A stretch of DNA of 64,000 nucleotides from Vibrio tapetis subsp. quintayensis. Lineage in GTDB: Bacteria > Pseudomonadota > Gammaproteobacteria > Enterobacterales > Vibrionaceae. The stretch spans positions 496,001-560,000 of the forward strand of contig NZ_JAUFQV010000026.1 of NCBI RefSeq assembly GCF_030409945.1, in the 5' to 3' direction. Below the pieces are notes generated by a model, which worked only from the letters and a program-made list of their open reading frames with translations, searched no databases and had not been told where the DNA came from. This document shows, piece after piece, positions 1 through 8,159 of this stretch (its first letter is position 1; every line of letters begins with the position of its first letter). A program made the position numbers and the translations under genes.

Positions 1-167
1 AACAGGCGCGGATTCTACCACACAATTAGTGCAAATTTCATTTTTGTTACAACAAAAACTGAGAGGTTTGTGCGAGTGCCTTCAAGGCGAGCGGAGAGGA
101 GGCGAGCAGAGAAATAGCCCGAACAGCATTAACACTTCTGTTCGAGCTCATTGAGTTGAGAGTCGTG

Positions 168-638
168 CTATTTAGTGGCTACTTGAGGCTCAATATAGGC
201 TTTAGTTCCCCACAACGGTACGGTAGAGAGACTGTGTTTAAAGCTACCGTCGGTTTCTTTCGTTGTGTAAGACAAATAAAGCAGAGTTTGATTCTCTGCG
301 TCGTAGATGCGTCTTACTTTCATTGTTTTAAAGAAAATACTTTTAGATTTTTTAAACACCACTTCGCCAGACTTACTTTTGTCGATGCTTGCAATCATCT
401 CAGGGGTAATGTCACCCGTTTGTCGGCATGAGATAGAACTGTCACTTGGGTCGGCAAGGCTGAAATCTGCTTCAATTGAGGCAATGTGGCATGTTACGCC
501 CGAGATCTTATCATCATCTAAGTTTGAGATTTTGATGTCTTTCATTGTGAACCAGCCAAGCCCTACATCACCAACCTCGTTATCAGAACAGCCTGCGAGA
601 AGGGCTGTGACACCTAAAGCCAAAAGTAACTTTTTCAT
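168..638 (-). CDS. Small conserved lipoprotein of unknown function
   Basis: Encodes about 156 residues beginning MKKLLLALGV, a type II signal peptide with lipobox LLAGC at residues 12-16, so the mature protein should be a lipid-anchored periplasmic lipoprotein. I chose the ATG at 636-638 rather than one 19 codons upstream because the signal peptide begins there. The body has two further cysteines (in VTCHIAS and ISCRQ) that could form a disulfide, and it ends with beta-rich sequence. I do not recognise the family. It stands alone, with no operon partner visible before the left window edge. Confidence 0.8.
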   Translation of the reverse strand: MKKLLLALGVTALLAGCSDNEVGDVGLGWFTMKDIKISNLDDDKISGVTCHIASIEADFSLADPSDSSISCRQTGDITPEMIASIDKSKSGEVVFKKSKSIFFKTMKVRRIYDAENQTLLYLSYTTKETDGSFKHSLSTVPLWGTKAYIEPQVATK

Positions 639-800
639 TGTTATTCCTTTATGTGAAAGTTTGCTAGATAACGTTGCTGAATAAGAGTGTATCAAGAGGG
701 ACCTAGCCCTGCCATTAATATGGCGGTTGAATTGCTAATTACAAGTAGCAAAGCTCGTATATTCCTAATGGGGTCAGAAAAACCCGATATACTTTCTATA

Positions 801-818
801 CAACACTAAAAGAATGAA
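801..818. repeat. 18-bp direct repeat, copy 1
   Basis: The 18-mer CAACACTAAAAGAATGAA occurs here and again at 969-986. Each copy lies just upstream of a start codon: the small lipoprotein at 827 and the gene at 989. The two copies diverge immediately after the repeat. It may be a duplicated leader segment. Confidence 0.7.
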
Positions 819-826
819 AAGAAATT

Positions 827-934
827 ATGAAATTCAAGATATTGTTGATAGCCTTGTTGGTGTGCTTACTGAGTGCATGCAGTACCCCACCTAAACCCAT
901 TTGTAATCAAAGGGGTTGTCACATTTGGGGGTAA
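827..934 (+). CDS. Very small putative lipoprotein (35 aa)
   Basis: A short reading frame of 35 codons with the start of a classic lipoprotein: Lys-containing n-region (MKFK), a hydrophobic stretch, then lipobox LLSAC with Cys at residue 18, followed by STPPKP and a Cys-rich tail (two more Cys). Such tiny lipoproteins resemble the entericidin/Lpp-like small envelope peptides, but I cannot assign a family. There is no strong ribosome-binding site; GAAAAGAAATT precedes the ATG. It sits between the two copies of the 18-bp repeat. The lipobox geometry argues it is real, though the length makes it uncertain. Confidence 0.5.
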   Translation: MKFKILLIALLVCLLSACSTPPKPICNQRGCHIWG

Positions 935-968
935 TATACGTTGAAAAGTCTTTTCATCGGTCACGCTC

Positions 969-986
969 CAACACTAAAAGAATGAA
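969..986. repeat. 18-bp direct repeat, copy 2
   Basis: Second copy of CAACACTAAAAGAATGAA, ending two bases before the ATG of the gene at 989; the first copy is at 801-818. Confidence 0.7.
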
Positions 987-988
987 TA

Positions 989-1516
989 ATGATGAGCGAC
1001 ACGATCAACACTTTAGTAAAGAAGAAAAACGATTGGCTATCATCTCACGTAGCCGTGAAGTACCCGACAGCTGAAAGCATTAAAGGCCGTGACTTATATT
1101 TAGCAGAACAACAAGACAAGCACTACATACAAATGCCGCTGTCTGAGTTTCGTGCTAGTGATGTAAGCAAAGTCGGTAAAGAGGTAGATGAGGTTCATCT
1201 GGTCGATTTCCACCGTCTGACAATCATGTATGCGCTAACGATGGCGTCTTCACGGCAAGATGAGCAAGAGCGTGCTTTCTTATTGGAGTTCTTCACACAA
1301 ATTATTTTGTCTGATGATTTTCCTCTTTACGTTGGTTTCAAAAATGGCGAAGCGGTTGCTTGCGCTGTCACGCATCAAGTAGATGATGTTTTGTTGGTGT
1401 CAGATGTGACCTTTAGTGGTTCAACGAATGGCGATGAACACAGTTATATCTCTGCTGTATTAAACTGCGAAAGTTTGGATGTTACTTCAATAAATCAATT
1501 GGTTATTGAAGAGTAG
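989..1516 (+). CDS. Conserved hypothetical protein, possibly GNAT-like
   Basis: A 175-residue soluble protein with no signal peptide or membrane segment. The central part (LYVGFKNGEAVACAVTHQVDDVLLVSDV, written here only as a description of alternating beta strands around residues 110-140) looks like the beta2-beta4 core of acetyltransferase-type folds, where a substrate-facing strand is followed by a second strand, but no clear acetyl-CoA loop (Q/RxxGxG/A) is visible. I therefore leave it unassigned. Start: two adjacent ATGs (989 and 992); either could be used. It is monocistronic, followed by a 350-base non-coding stretch. Confidence 0.65.
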   Translation: MMSDTINTLVKKKNDWLSSHVAVKYPTAESIKGRDLYLAEQQDKHYIQMPLSEFRASDVSKVGKEVDEVHLVDFHRLTIMYALTMASSRQDEQERAFLLEFFTQIILSDDFPLYVGFKNGEAVACAVTHQVDDVLLVSDVTFSGSTNGDEHSYISAVLNCESLDVTSINQLVIEE

Positions 1517-1874
1517 TTCGCTGAAATTTCAATGAAAATGTAACATTTCACGTGTTATCTTATGCTGGTTTTTCAAGTACTGAACGGATCAGCATGCTAC
1601 TTCCCCAAAAATTATTGCGATCTGATTCTTCGTTCTGCTCATCCTGCAACTTACTCTCAATCAAATAAGTCCATTCAAGGGCTCATAAGTGACAAATATA
1701 TTAGTAGCTTATAAATTGAACGATGAGTTTTGTAATCAATAACCGAAGCTTACTTAAGTCACAAAATTAACCTCTAAACTGGCGTTAAGTATCACTTTTC
1801 GTCGCTTATCCTTTGCAATACTTGATAGCTAGACAACACTGAAACTCAATCACTTGGAAATGGTGGCGGAGCAA
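1517..1874. other. Intergenic stretch of about 350 bases with nothing recognised
   Basis: No reading frame with coding character, no strong hairpin followed by a T run and no tRNA-like fold were seen. It is AT-rich and must contain the promoter of the phosphatase gene that follows. Confidence 0.5.
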
Positions 1875-2552
1875 ATGGCAGAAAAAACTCAGTGTGTGAT
1901 CTTTGATTGCGAAGGAACTTTGGTAGACAGCGAAAGCTTGTGTTGCCAGGCGTTAGTGGACGTTTTTGCTCAATATGATTGTACCGTATCCCTTGTTGAC
2001 GCTTTGAAACACTTTCAAGGTGGAAAGCCAGTAGACGTGTTGCAAGAAGCATGTGACCGATACCATCTGACGGTGTCCTTGGATGAACTAGAGCCATTAT
2101 ACCGCGAGCGAAAGCATGATCTTTACGAAGCGAAGCTAAAAGCAATGCCTGGCGTGAGATCGCTACTGGACGATCTTAACAAAGCGGATGTTGCGGTATG
2201 CATCGCTGGAAATAGCGAAAAAGACAAAATTGAACACGCTCTTGAGCTAACAGGGCTCGCTTCTTATTTCAACAACTCTATCTTTAGTGCATTTGAAACC
2301 AACACCTGGAAACCTGATCCTGATCTATTACACTATGCTGCTCTCAATATGGGCTTGTCGGCGCAAGAGTGCATCTATGTTGATGACACGCTAAAAGGTG
2401 TTCATGCAGGAGTGGGGGCGGGAATGCGCACTTATTACTTTCGACCGAATGAATCGGAAGTCGTGATAGACCACCCTTTAGTATCTACGATAAGCAGCAT
2501 ATCTCAGCTGATCCCAGAAATACTATTACCGCACAGCGAAACAACCGCGTAG
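1875..2552 (+). CDS. yieH: HAD-superfamily phosphatase, YieH-like (6-phosphogluconate phosphatase type)
   Basis: A 225-residue HAD subfamily IA hydrolase. Motif I is FDCEGTLVDSE near the N-terminus, motif II a Gly-Asn-Ser (AGNSE) near residue 109, motif III the Lys in WKPDP, and motif IV VDDTLKG. The order and the C-terminal pattern (GMRTYYF, then HPLV) match E. coli YieH, a 6-phosphogluconate phosphatase. Odd point: the usual DxDGT is DxEGT here, so the general acid/base Asp is Glu. The start at 1875 is preferred because GCGGAG lies just upstream; a TTG at 1854 and an ATG at 1860 are alternatives. Substrate is inferred from similarity only. Confidence 0.85.
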   Translation: MAEKTQCVIFDCEGTLVDSESLCCQALVDVFAQYDCTVSLVDALKHFQGGKPVDVLQEACDRYHLTVSLDELEPLYRERKHDLYEAKLKAMPGVRSLLDDLNKADVAVCIAGNSEKDKIEHALELTGLASYFNNSIFSAFETNTWKPDPDLLHYAALNMGLSAQECIYVDDTLKGVHAGVGAGMRTYYFRPNESEVVIDHPLVSTISSISQLIPEILLPHSETTA

Positions 2553-2641
2553 TTACGGAGTGAGTTAAAGGCTGCGAAAGTTAAACTCTGGTGCTGTATT
2601 TCAACTAGGCATGAGAGAGCAAGCCTCTCAGCATAGTAAAA

Positions 2642-2677
2642 TATTAAGCCACTAGAGTTTCCTCTAGTGGCTTAATA
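2642..2677. terminator. Bidirectional terminator between convergent genes
   Basis: A perfect 16-bp inverted repeat (2642-2657 and 2662-2677) with a TTTC loop lies between the convergent phosphatase and zinc-ribbon genes. The A/T-rich outer arms supply short U runs in both directions. Confidence 0.75.
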
Positions 2678-2687
2678 ATGATGGGCT

Positions 2688-2900
2688 CTAATGAATCATG
2701 TCGTTATCACCCGCTAAGTCTTGATTAAGTTGAGGCTCTTGGTCTATCTTGTGATTCCGTGACAAATAGCCACATTTTTCGCAGATAAACATTTTGCCAC
2801 TTTCTGAAATTAAGTAATCTTGGCTACCACATTTAGGGCAAGAAGAGATTGGCTGCAATACAAAAAAATGTTTGGTTTCGGGAGTGACTTTTAAAGGCAT
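2688..2900 (-). CDS. Small zinc-ribbon protein
   Basis: Seventy residues with two zinc knuckles, CPKCG at about residues 21-25 and CEKCG at about 39-43, which together form a four-cysteine zinc ribbon. The remaining tail is polar and acidic. Proteins of this size and build are often annotated as zinc-ribbon domain proteins of unknown role; they may bind nucleic acid or a protein partner. There is no signal peptide. It is monocistronic and converges on the phosphatase gene across a shared terminator. Confidence 0.75.
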   Translation of the reverse strand: MPLKVTPETKHFFVLQPISSCPKCGSQDYLISESGKMFICEKCGYLSRNHKIDQEPQLNQDLAGDNDMIH

Positions 2901-3079
2901 GAATACCCCTTATCTATTATTGGTTAGTCACGTGTTGTTTTGGGTCATTTGATGCGTAATTACTATAGCAATCGCTAATTTATATTACCAACCAATCACA
3001 ACTTGATTACATGACAAATCTCCGTTCTACAGCCGACTTCAAAGTTTTACGTACCTAAAATCCTTTCACTAAATATTCT

Positions 3080-3118
3080 GAGCTACATAGATAATACGGT
3101 GTGATATCTACGTAGCTC
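3080..3118. terminator. Long hairpin downstream of the aromatic amino acid permease
   Basis: Arms 3080-3093 and 3105-3118 pair over 14 bp with one mismatch around an 11-base loop. It lies 46 bases beyond the stop of the permease gene. There is no strong U run on the minus strand, so it may be a weak terminator or an mRNA 3'-end stabiliser. Confidence 0.45.
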
Positions 3119-3163
3119 AATACTCGTTAGCCGCTAATATGTCTTACTTTTGAATACACCGAT

Positions 3164-4369
3164 TTACCCTAATGCCGGGATCAAACCGACTGAAATAGCG
3201 ATCTGGGTAGCAATAATAACCACGCCAAACGTGCCCGCTAAAACGAGGGGGATCGTGCCACCTTTCACCTGATAGCAGTTTTCGTAAGCAAGCTGTTTAC
3301 GTGCCTTTCCTACCATAACGACGGGTAGAAACACGGCTAAGATAACCAAAGCAATGGCGGCATACCCAAGAGCAGTGATGAAGCCTTGAGGGTAAAATAG
3401 TGCGAAAGCCAACGGTGGGGTGAAAGTAATTATCGCGATATTGAATCGATTTGAGCCGACTTTATGCTTGCCTAAACTATCACCAAGAAATTCAAATAGC
3501 CCAAGGCTCACGCCCAAGAACGAGGTCAATAGTGCTAAGTCAGCAAAAATTGAGACGGCATTTGAAAACGCACCTTGTTGGACGGTTTGAGAAAGGCTAT
3601 TGATGAATAATGATAAGTCAGAACTACCAGCTAGCTCAGATTGACTCAATACACCTAAAGTTGAAACCTGCCAAAGAGTATAGACAAGCAAAGGAATGGA
3701 TGACCCAACAACGAGCGCACGTTTCACCGCTTTAACGTCTAGTTCTAGGTATTTAACGACCGCTGGAATGCTGCCATGGAACCCAAAAGAAGTAAAAATG
3801 ACCGGCAAAGCAGAAATAATCAGGCCTTGTTGCACTGGCATTGCGGCCAAGTTATCTAAGTGAATGCTTGGAGATAAGAAGAACAATACAGTCGCCATAG
3901 CAATGATTTTTGCTGCAAATAATACGCGGTTAACCTTATCTACTGACTGAGTACCAAACGTGACAACCAGTGCAATAATGAAGGTAAAAATCAGGGTCGC
4001 GAATTCTTGAGAAGTGTCTAAGTTAAACCAATGGTGAAGCTTTTGGTTGAACTGGCTTCCGCCTCCTGCAATGTAGGCCGCGCATAGTGCGTAAAACAAA
4101 AACAGCATTGCACCTGTTGCCAGCCACTTTCCTTTTTTGCCTAAAAATTGTTGCGCTAGTGTATGCAGTGTTGCGTCGTGCTCTGCATGCTGGTGAAGCT
4201 CCAACATCAATAACGCGGTGAAAGCCATTAATGTCCAAATGCACAACATCATGATCATTGAGGTGCTAAAACCAAGCCCGGCTGAAGCCAAAGGTAGTGC
4301 AAGCATGCCTGCACCAATTGTGGTACCGGCAATAATAAGTGTGCTTCCGATCAGTCTTGAGTTATTCAT
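3164..4369 (-). CDS. tyrP: Aromatic amino acid permease, TyrP/Mtr type
   Basis: A 401-residue inner-membrane protein with about eleven hydrophobic segments. It belongs to the HAAAP family (hydroxy/aromatic amino acid permeases: TyrP, Mtr, TnaB), which import tyrosine or tryptophan with protons. The N-terminal signature GSTLIIAGTTIGAGMLALPL is typical for the first membrane helix, and its length equals that of E. coli TyrP (about 403). The choice of TyrP over Mtr/TnaB is by overall resemblance and is not certain. Candidate TyrR boxes lie upstream (4515-4555), in keeping with regulation by aromatic amino acids. Single-gene unit. Confidence 0.85.
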   Translation of the reverse strand: MNNSRLIGSTLIIAGTTIGAGMLALPLASAGLGFSTSMIMMLCIWTLMAFTALLMLELHQHAEHDATLHTLAQQFLGKKGKWLATGAMLFLFYALCAAYIAGGGSQFNQKLHHWFNLDTSQEFATLIFTFIIALVVTFGTQSVDKVNRVLFAAKIIAMATVLFFLSPSIHLDNLAAMPVQQGLIISALPVIFTSFGFHGSIPAVVKYLELDVKAVKRALVVGSSIPLLVYTLWQVSTLGVLSQSELAGSSDLSLFINSLSQTVQQGAFSNAVSIFADLALLTSFLGVSLGLFEFLGDSLGKHKVGSNRFNIAIITFTPPLAFALFYPQGFITALGYAAIALVILAVFLPVVMVGKARKQLAYENCYQVKGGTIPLVLAGTFGVVIIATQIAISVGLIPALG

Positions 4370-4514
4370 GTATAAAATTCTTTACGGTTATGATGTTTCA
4401 ACATGGCTTGTGGTTGATAATTAAACAGTAATCACTGTAAAACTAGCAATCAACAAGGCAGATCCTCGTTATGGCGTTACTTTGTCAGAATATTTCATTA
4501 GAAACAACTCATTT

Positions 4515-4555
4515 TGTACATATAAATGAACTGTGCGTGTAATTAATTATGTACA
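4515..4555 (-). promoter_or_regulatory. Candidate TyrR boxes upstream of tyrP
   Basis: TGTAAT-N6-TGTACA at 4538-4555 resembles the TyrR consensus TGTAAA-N6-TTTACA, and a weaker half-match (TGTACA-N6-TGAACT) sits at 4515-4532, 23 bases away. Paired strong and weak boxes are known upstream of tyrP in enterobacteria. The assignment is by eye. Confidence 0.4.
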
Positions 4556-4679
4556 TAGTGGCATTGTTGGAAACTCGATCTAGATCAAATAATGAATGAC
4601 AACTGCAGTAGATTTGCTAGGAAGTATGAGTGCTATGTCGTATAAATGAAGCCAATAACAAGCGTACTGGAGAAGTACA

Positions 4680-4787
4680 ATGAGTGACGAACATTGCCAA
4701 TATGATGGTTTGGAGCTGCTTGATGCGATGGAAATCGGCCTTAACCTATCTGATTATGCCGAGGAAGAAAGTGGCGAAGAGCAGTAA
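4680..4787 (+). CDS. Small acidic protein (35 aa) upstream of acpH
   Basis: A 35-codon frame starting ATG after a good ribosome-binding site (GGAGAAGTACA). The product is strongly acidic, with a C-terminal run of Glu and Asp, one Cys, and no hydrophobic segment. A strong terminator follows directly (4808-4839), as expected for a real transcription unit. I do not recognise the family. The combination of ribosome-binding site, terminator and uniform coding composition supports expression. Confidence 0.6.
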   Translation: MSDEHCQYDGLELLDAMEIGLNLSDYAEEESGEEQ

Positions 4788-4807
4788 CAACAAGCATAAT
4801 AAACATT

Positions 4808-4839
4808 AAACAGCCTCAATGATGAGGCTGTTTCTTTTT
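4808..4839 (+). terminator. Rho-independent terminator between the small acidic gene and acpH
   Basis: AAACAGCCTCA and TGAGGCTGTTT pair over 11 bp with an ATGA loop, followed by TCTTTTT. It lies 28 bases before the acpH start, so acpH depends on read-through or its own promoter. Confidence 0.85.
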
Positions 4840-4866
4840 GTATTAACGAAAGTCTCAGGAGGCAAT

Positions 4867-5466
4867 ATGAATTATTTGGCGCATTTACATATTGCTGAAC
4901 AGTGCCAGAGCAGCATGTTGGGCAATTTGCTTGGTGACTTTGTTAAAGGTGATCCGACCCACCAATTTCCAGACAATATCGTCGCAGGTATTCGTCTGCA
5001 CCGATTTGTCGACAGTTACACAGATTCTCACGACACTGTTAAACAGGCGAAGCAGTTTTTTCCTGAACAACAAAAGCGATTTGCGGGAATAGCATTAGAT
5101 ATGTATTGGGATCATTGCTTGGCGAGCCGTTGGAATGAATACCACTCACAATCACTCGCTGAATTTTGCCAAAAAGCTGAGCAGGTTACGCGTTTAGAAA
5201 GTGAACCTAATACGGTAGAATTACCGCCCAAATACCTCGAAATGACCAATCATATGTGGAAAGGTCGTTGGATTGAATCCTACGTATATATAGACAATAT
5301 TGCCTACGCATTGGAGCGAATGGCGATGAGGCGTCCAAGGTTTACTCCATTGGCTGAATGTCACCATGTATTACGCGAAAAGCAACCGGAATTACAGCGG
5401 TTGTTCTCATCTTTCTATGAGGATTTACTCAACGTAGCAGCTTCTTCGGCTGACTTTCAAAAATAA
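4867..5466 (+). CDS. acpH: Acyl carrier protein phosphodiesterase AcpH
   Basis: A 199-residue protein with the AcpH signature: MNYLAHLHIA at the N-terminus, LLGDFVKG, then GIRLHRFVDSYTD with the His and Asp residues of its HD-like metal site, and DMYWDHCLA further on. AcpH removes 4'-phosphopantetheine from holo-acyl carrier protein. The start at 4867 has an AGGAGG ribosome-binding site and gives the conserved N-terminus; an upstream ATG at 4819 falls inside the terminator hairpin and is rejected. Length matches the E. coli enzyme (193). Confidence 0.9.
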   Translation: MNYLAHLHIAEQCQSSMLGNLLGDFVKGDPTHQFPDNIVAGIRLHRFVDSYTDSHDTVKQAKQFFPEQQKRFAGIALDMYWDHCLASRWNEYHSQSLAEFCQKAEQVTRLESEPNTVELPPKYLEMTNHMWKGRWIESYVYIDNIAYALERMAMRRPRFTPLAECHHVLREKQPELQRLFSSFYEDLLNVAASSADFQK

Positions 5467-5549
5467 CATCTCCTAACAACGTTAATCGCATGCTCGTGCC
5501 GAATTTCTTTGCTACAATCCGCGCTCGAATTTTAGCAAGAGTAATCACC

Positions 5550-6806
5550 ATGTCTTTCCAATCTTTGGGTGTAAACCCGCAGCTTTGTTCTACCATCGCC
5601 AAATTAGGCTTTGTCGATCCAACTCCGGTTCAAGAGCAGGCCATTCCAGCGGTGCTTGAAGGTAAAGATGTGTTAGCGGGAGCGCAAACGGGGACAGGTA
5701 AAACCGCCGCGTTTGGTTTGCCGTTGATCCAACGCTTTTTGGAGAAACCTTTTCCTCGCGAATCTCACGGCAAAGATGTTGGTGCGTTAATTCTTGTGCC
5801 GACCAGAGAGTTGGCGCAACAAGTATTCGACAGCCTTACGGCTTATGCAAAAGGCACTGATATCAAAGTTGTGGCCGCGTATGGCGGCACCAGCATCAAA
5901 GTGCAGACCGATAACCTAAAAGGTGGTACTGACTTTCTTATCGCGACTCCAGGTCGTTTGCTCGATCATTTGTTCACTAAAAACATTTCATTGAATAAAA
6001 CGAAAGCCTTAGTGTTGGATGAAGCGGATAGAATGCTTGATATGGGGTTCATGCCTGATATTCAGCGTATCTTGCATCGATTAAACTCAGCGCGCCAAAC
6101 ATTATTTTTCTCAGCGACATTTGCTGGAAGCGTGAAAAAGATCGCCCATAGCCTGCTAAACGATCCTATCGAGATTCAAGTATCACCAGAAAACAAAACC
6201 GCAGAGTTGGTTGAGCAGATGGTGTACCCAGTAGATAAAAAGCGTAAAGCAGAATTGCTGGCTTACCTTATTGGGTCTAAGAACTGGCAACAGGTACTTG
6301 TGTTCGTAAAAACAAAGCAAGGGACAGACGCCTTAGTAAAAGAGCTCAAGCTCGATGGCATTAAAGCGGCGTCGATCAATGGCGACAAGAGCCAAGGGGC
6401 ACGCCAAAAAGCATTGGACGACTTTAAGTCGGGTAAGGTCAGAGCACTCATCGCGACAGATGTGGCTGCTCGTGGCATTGATATACAGCAACTTGAGCAA
6501 GTGGTGAACTATGAATTGCCATTTAAAGCAGAAGATTACGTTCATCGCATTGGTCGTACAGGGCGTGCGGGATCACATGGCTTGGCGGTCTCTTTGATGA
6601 GCCGTGATGAAGAGTACCTTCTAAAAGCGATTGAGACCTTATTGGATACTCGCCTTCCTCAAGAGTGGATTAAAGGGTTTGAGCCAAGCGCTAATGAGCC
6701 AGTAGATGACAATAAGCCAGTTCGTCGCCAAGGCCGCACGGCAGAGAAAAGGAAAATGAAAGCCAAAATGAAGATCCACGCTTCACGCGGCAAGCCAAAG
6801 TGGTAA
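5550..6806 (+). CDS. rhlE: DEAD-box RNA helicase, RhlE type
   Basis: A 418-residue ATP-dependent RNA helicase with all canonical motifs in order: Q motif (TPVQEQAIP), motif I AQTGTGKT, Ia PTRELAQQ, Ib TPGRLLD, II DEAD, III SAT, then in domain 2 the TDVAARGID and HRIGRTGRAG motifs. The C-terminus is a short basic tail (RRQGR, KRKMKAKMK) as in RhlE. Such helicases act in rRNA maturation, cold response and RNA decay. The ATG at 5550 begins MSFQSLG, the normal RhlE start; an upstream in-frame ATG at 5490 is less likely. A second RhlE-like gene lies at 12804. Confidence 0.9.
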   Translation: MSFQSLGVNPQLCSTIAKLGFVDPTPVQEQAIPAVLEGKDVLAGAQTGTGKTAAFGLPLIQRFLEKPFPRESHGKDVGALILVPTRELAQQVFDSLTAYAKGTDIKVVAAYGGTSIKVQTDNLKGGTDFLIATPGRLLDHLFTKNISLNKTKALVLDEADRMLDMGFMPDIQRILHRLNSARQTLFFSATFAGSVKKIAHSLLNDPIEIQVSPENKTAELVEQMVYPVDKKRKAELLAYLIGSKNWQQVLVFVKTKQGTDALVKELKLDGIKAASINGDKSQGARQKALDDFKSGKVRALIATDVAARGIDIQQLEQVVNYELPFKAEDYVHRIGRTGRAGSHGLAVSLMSRDEEYLLKAIETLLDTRLPQEWIKGFEPSANEPVDDNKPVRRQGRTAEKRKMKAKMKIHASRGKPKW

Positions 6807-6832
6807 TGCCTTTTGTAAACGAAGCTTAATAC

Positions 6833-7213
6833 TTATTTAGGTAGAGAAGAGTAATACGCAGCGATGTCTTTTAAGTCATCGCTGTTTAGTTTCTGGAGTT
6901 GTGCTTGCATCATTTCGGCTAGCCCACCGGTGCGTTGGCCATTTTGGTAGGCGAGCATAGCATTTAGCAGGTAGGTTTCATTCTGCCCATTAAGTGTTGG
7001 ATAGCTCGGGTCGCTACTGCCTGATAGGTTACTATTTACCGCAGTGCTGTCGGCTGGGATATGACAGAACTGACAACTTGGTGATTTTAATTTTCCGAGT
7101 TCAATTGAGGTATTGCTGGCATTTACAAGATTAGAAAATGGCGCGGCAAATAGGATCACTGAGGCTGTGATAAGTATGTTCGTGTTTATTTTTTTTGAAC
7201 GTAATTTTCTCAT
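6833..7213 (-). CDS. Periplasmic c-type cytochrome, c553-like
   Basis: A 126-residue protein with an N-terminal signal peptide (basic n-region, hydrophobic core, cleavage after about residue 32) and one heme-attachment motif CQFCH. The pattern YPTLNGQNETYLLNAML is typical of class I cytochromes of the c553/c4 half-size type, where the following methionine-rich stretch (EMMQAQL) probably provides the axial ligand. It would carry electrons in the periplasm. Monocistronic, convergent with rhlE with only 26 bases between the stops. Confidence 0.85.
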   Translation of the reverse strand: MRKLRSKKINTNILITASVILFAAPFSNLVNASNTSIELGKLKSPSCQFCHIPADSTAVNSNLSGSSDPSYPTLNGQNETYLLNAMLAYQNGQRTGGLAEMMQAQLQKLNSDDLKDIAAYYSSLPK

Positions 7214-7288
7214 GCTAATCTGCGGGTTGAGGGCTTTATAACAACATAAAGCCTCCCCTTAGGGGAAGCTCAAGTGTAGTAAACAAAT

Positions 7289-7308
7289 TTAAGGCATGTT
7301 TGCCTTAA
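7289..7308 (-). terminator. Terminator of the NUDIX gene
   Basis: Perfect 8-bp stem (TTAAGGCA/TGCCTTAA, TGTT loop on the plus strand). Read on the minus strand it is followed by an ATTTGTTTA U-rich tract. Confidence 0.6.
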
Positions 7309-7320
7309 TGGAGGGCTGTT

Positions 7321-7836
7321 CTAGATAAAACCACACAGCTTGGCTTTGCTTATACAGGCAATGGTTTTCGAATCGGTAATTTTCCCTTCAATCACCAATT
7401 GTTCTATCGCTTTCAGAGTCATTGGCATTACCTCAATGATCTCATCTTCATCACAATCAAGGCGTTCTGTCTTGCTCAACTGTTTAGCAACAAATAGGTG
7501 CTGAATTTCGTCACAAAAACCGGCGAGCGGGGTCACTTGTCCCAATGAGATAAATTCCTTTCCGCTGTACCCCGTTTCCTCTTCTAACTCTCTTCTTGCA
7601 CAATACTCTGCACTTTCGTTTACTTCTTTTGTTCCTGCGGGTAACTCCAACAGCCACTTCCCCAGTGATGGGCGAAATTGATTTATCAACAATATCTGAC
7701 CACTATCTAATATAGGCAGGATAACAGCCGCCCCAGGGTGGACGATCGTCGTATGGGTTATCTGCGTGCCTGTTGGTAGAGTAAGATCTTCTTCGCACAA
7801 AGAGATGTTTTTCCACGTGTGTATCTGACGGCTCAT
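7321..7836 (-). CDS. NUDIX hydrolase, ADP-ribose pyrophosphatase-like
   Basis: About 171 residues with a complete NUDIX box, G-x5-E-x7-REL-x-EE-x-G, spanning roughly residues 75-97. Upstream of the box is the LLELPAGTKE segment characteristic of the ADP-ribose/nucleoside-diphosphate-sugar branch. The enzyme probably splits ADP-ribose or a related NDP-sugar using Mg2+. The start at 7836 (MSRQIH) has an AAAGG ribosome-binding site; an in-frame ATG at 7890 would add 18 residues with no family counterpart. Substrate specificity cannot be read from sequence. Confidence 0.85.
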   Translation of the reverse strand: MSRQIHTWKNISLCEEDLTLPTGTQITHTTIVHPGAAVILPILDSGQILLINQFRPSLGKWLLELPAGTKEVNESAEYCARRELEEETGYSGKEFISLGQVTPLAGFCDEIQHLFVAKQLSKTERLDCDEDEIIEVMPMTLKAIEQLVIEGKITDSKTIACISKAKLCGFI

Positions 7837-8159
7837 TGTTTGCCTTTCTAATTCATACTGCTTACTAAGACGGATGCTTAAAGAAGCCAATAGTATTGAT
7901 ATTGCGTTGCGGCGTTGGCTTTGTAAAGCAACAGTTGCGTAAACTTACATAAAATTGTCACAGTTCAATTGCTTACCTGTTTTACGCAATGAGTGAGTAA
8001 CCTCTCATTTATGTAATCATAGGTTGCTCAGTCACCTAGCGTTTTGTGATCTGTTATAAGTTCTGAATAATTAAAAATGCCACTTGTAACAAAGTGATAA
8101 CAAATGTATAAAATTGTATTAGATGAAAATTTTGTGCCGCTTGGACTGAGGGAATAGGG
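7837..8159 (+). other. Intergenic region between NUDIX gene and ravA
   Basis: About 320 bases separating divergent genes. It contains the candidate ravA promoter listed separately. No reading frame, tRNA or strong terminator was seen in it. Confidence 0.5.
8084..8112 (+). promoter_or_regulatory. Candidate sigma-70 promoter of ravA-viaA
   Basis: TTGTAA at 8084-8089 and TATAAA at 8107-8112 are separated by 17 bases, about 50 bases upstream of the ravA ATG. Confidence 0.45.

Noticed and set aside
4819..4866. Upstream start for acpH at 4819
   Set aside because: It falls inside the terminator stem and adds residues foreign to AcpH; 4867 has an AGGAGG ribosome-binding site.
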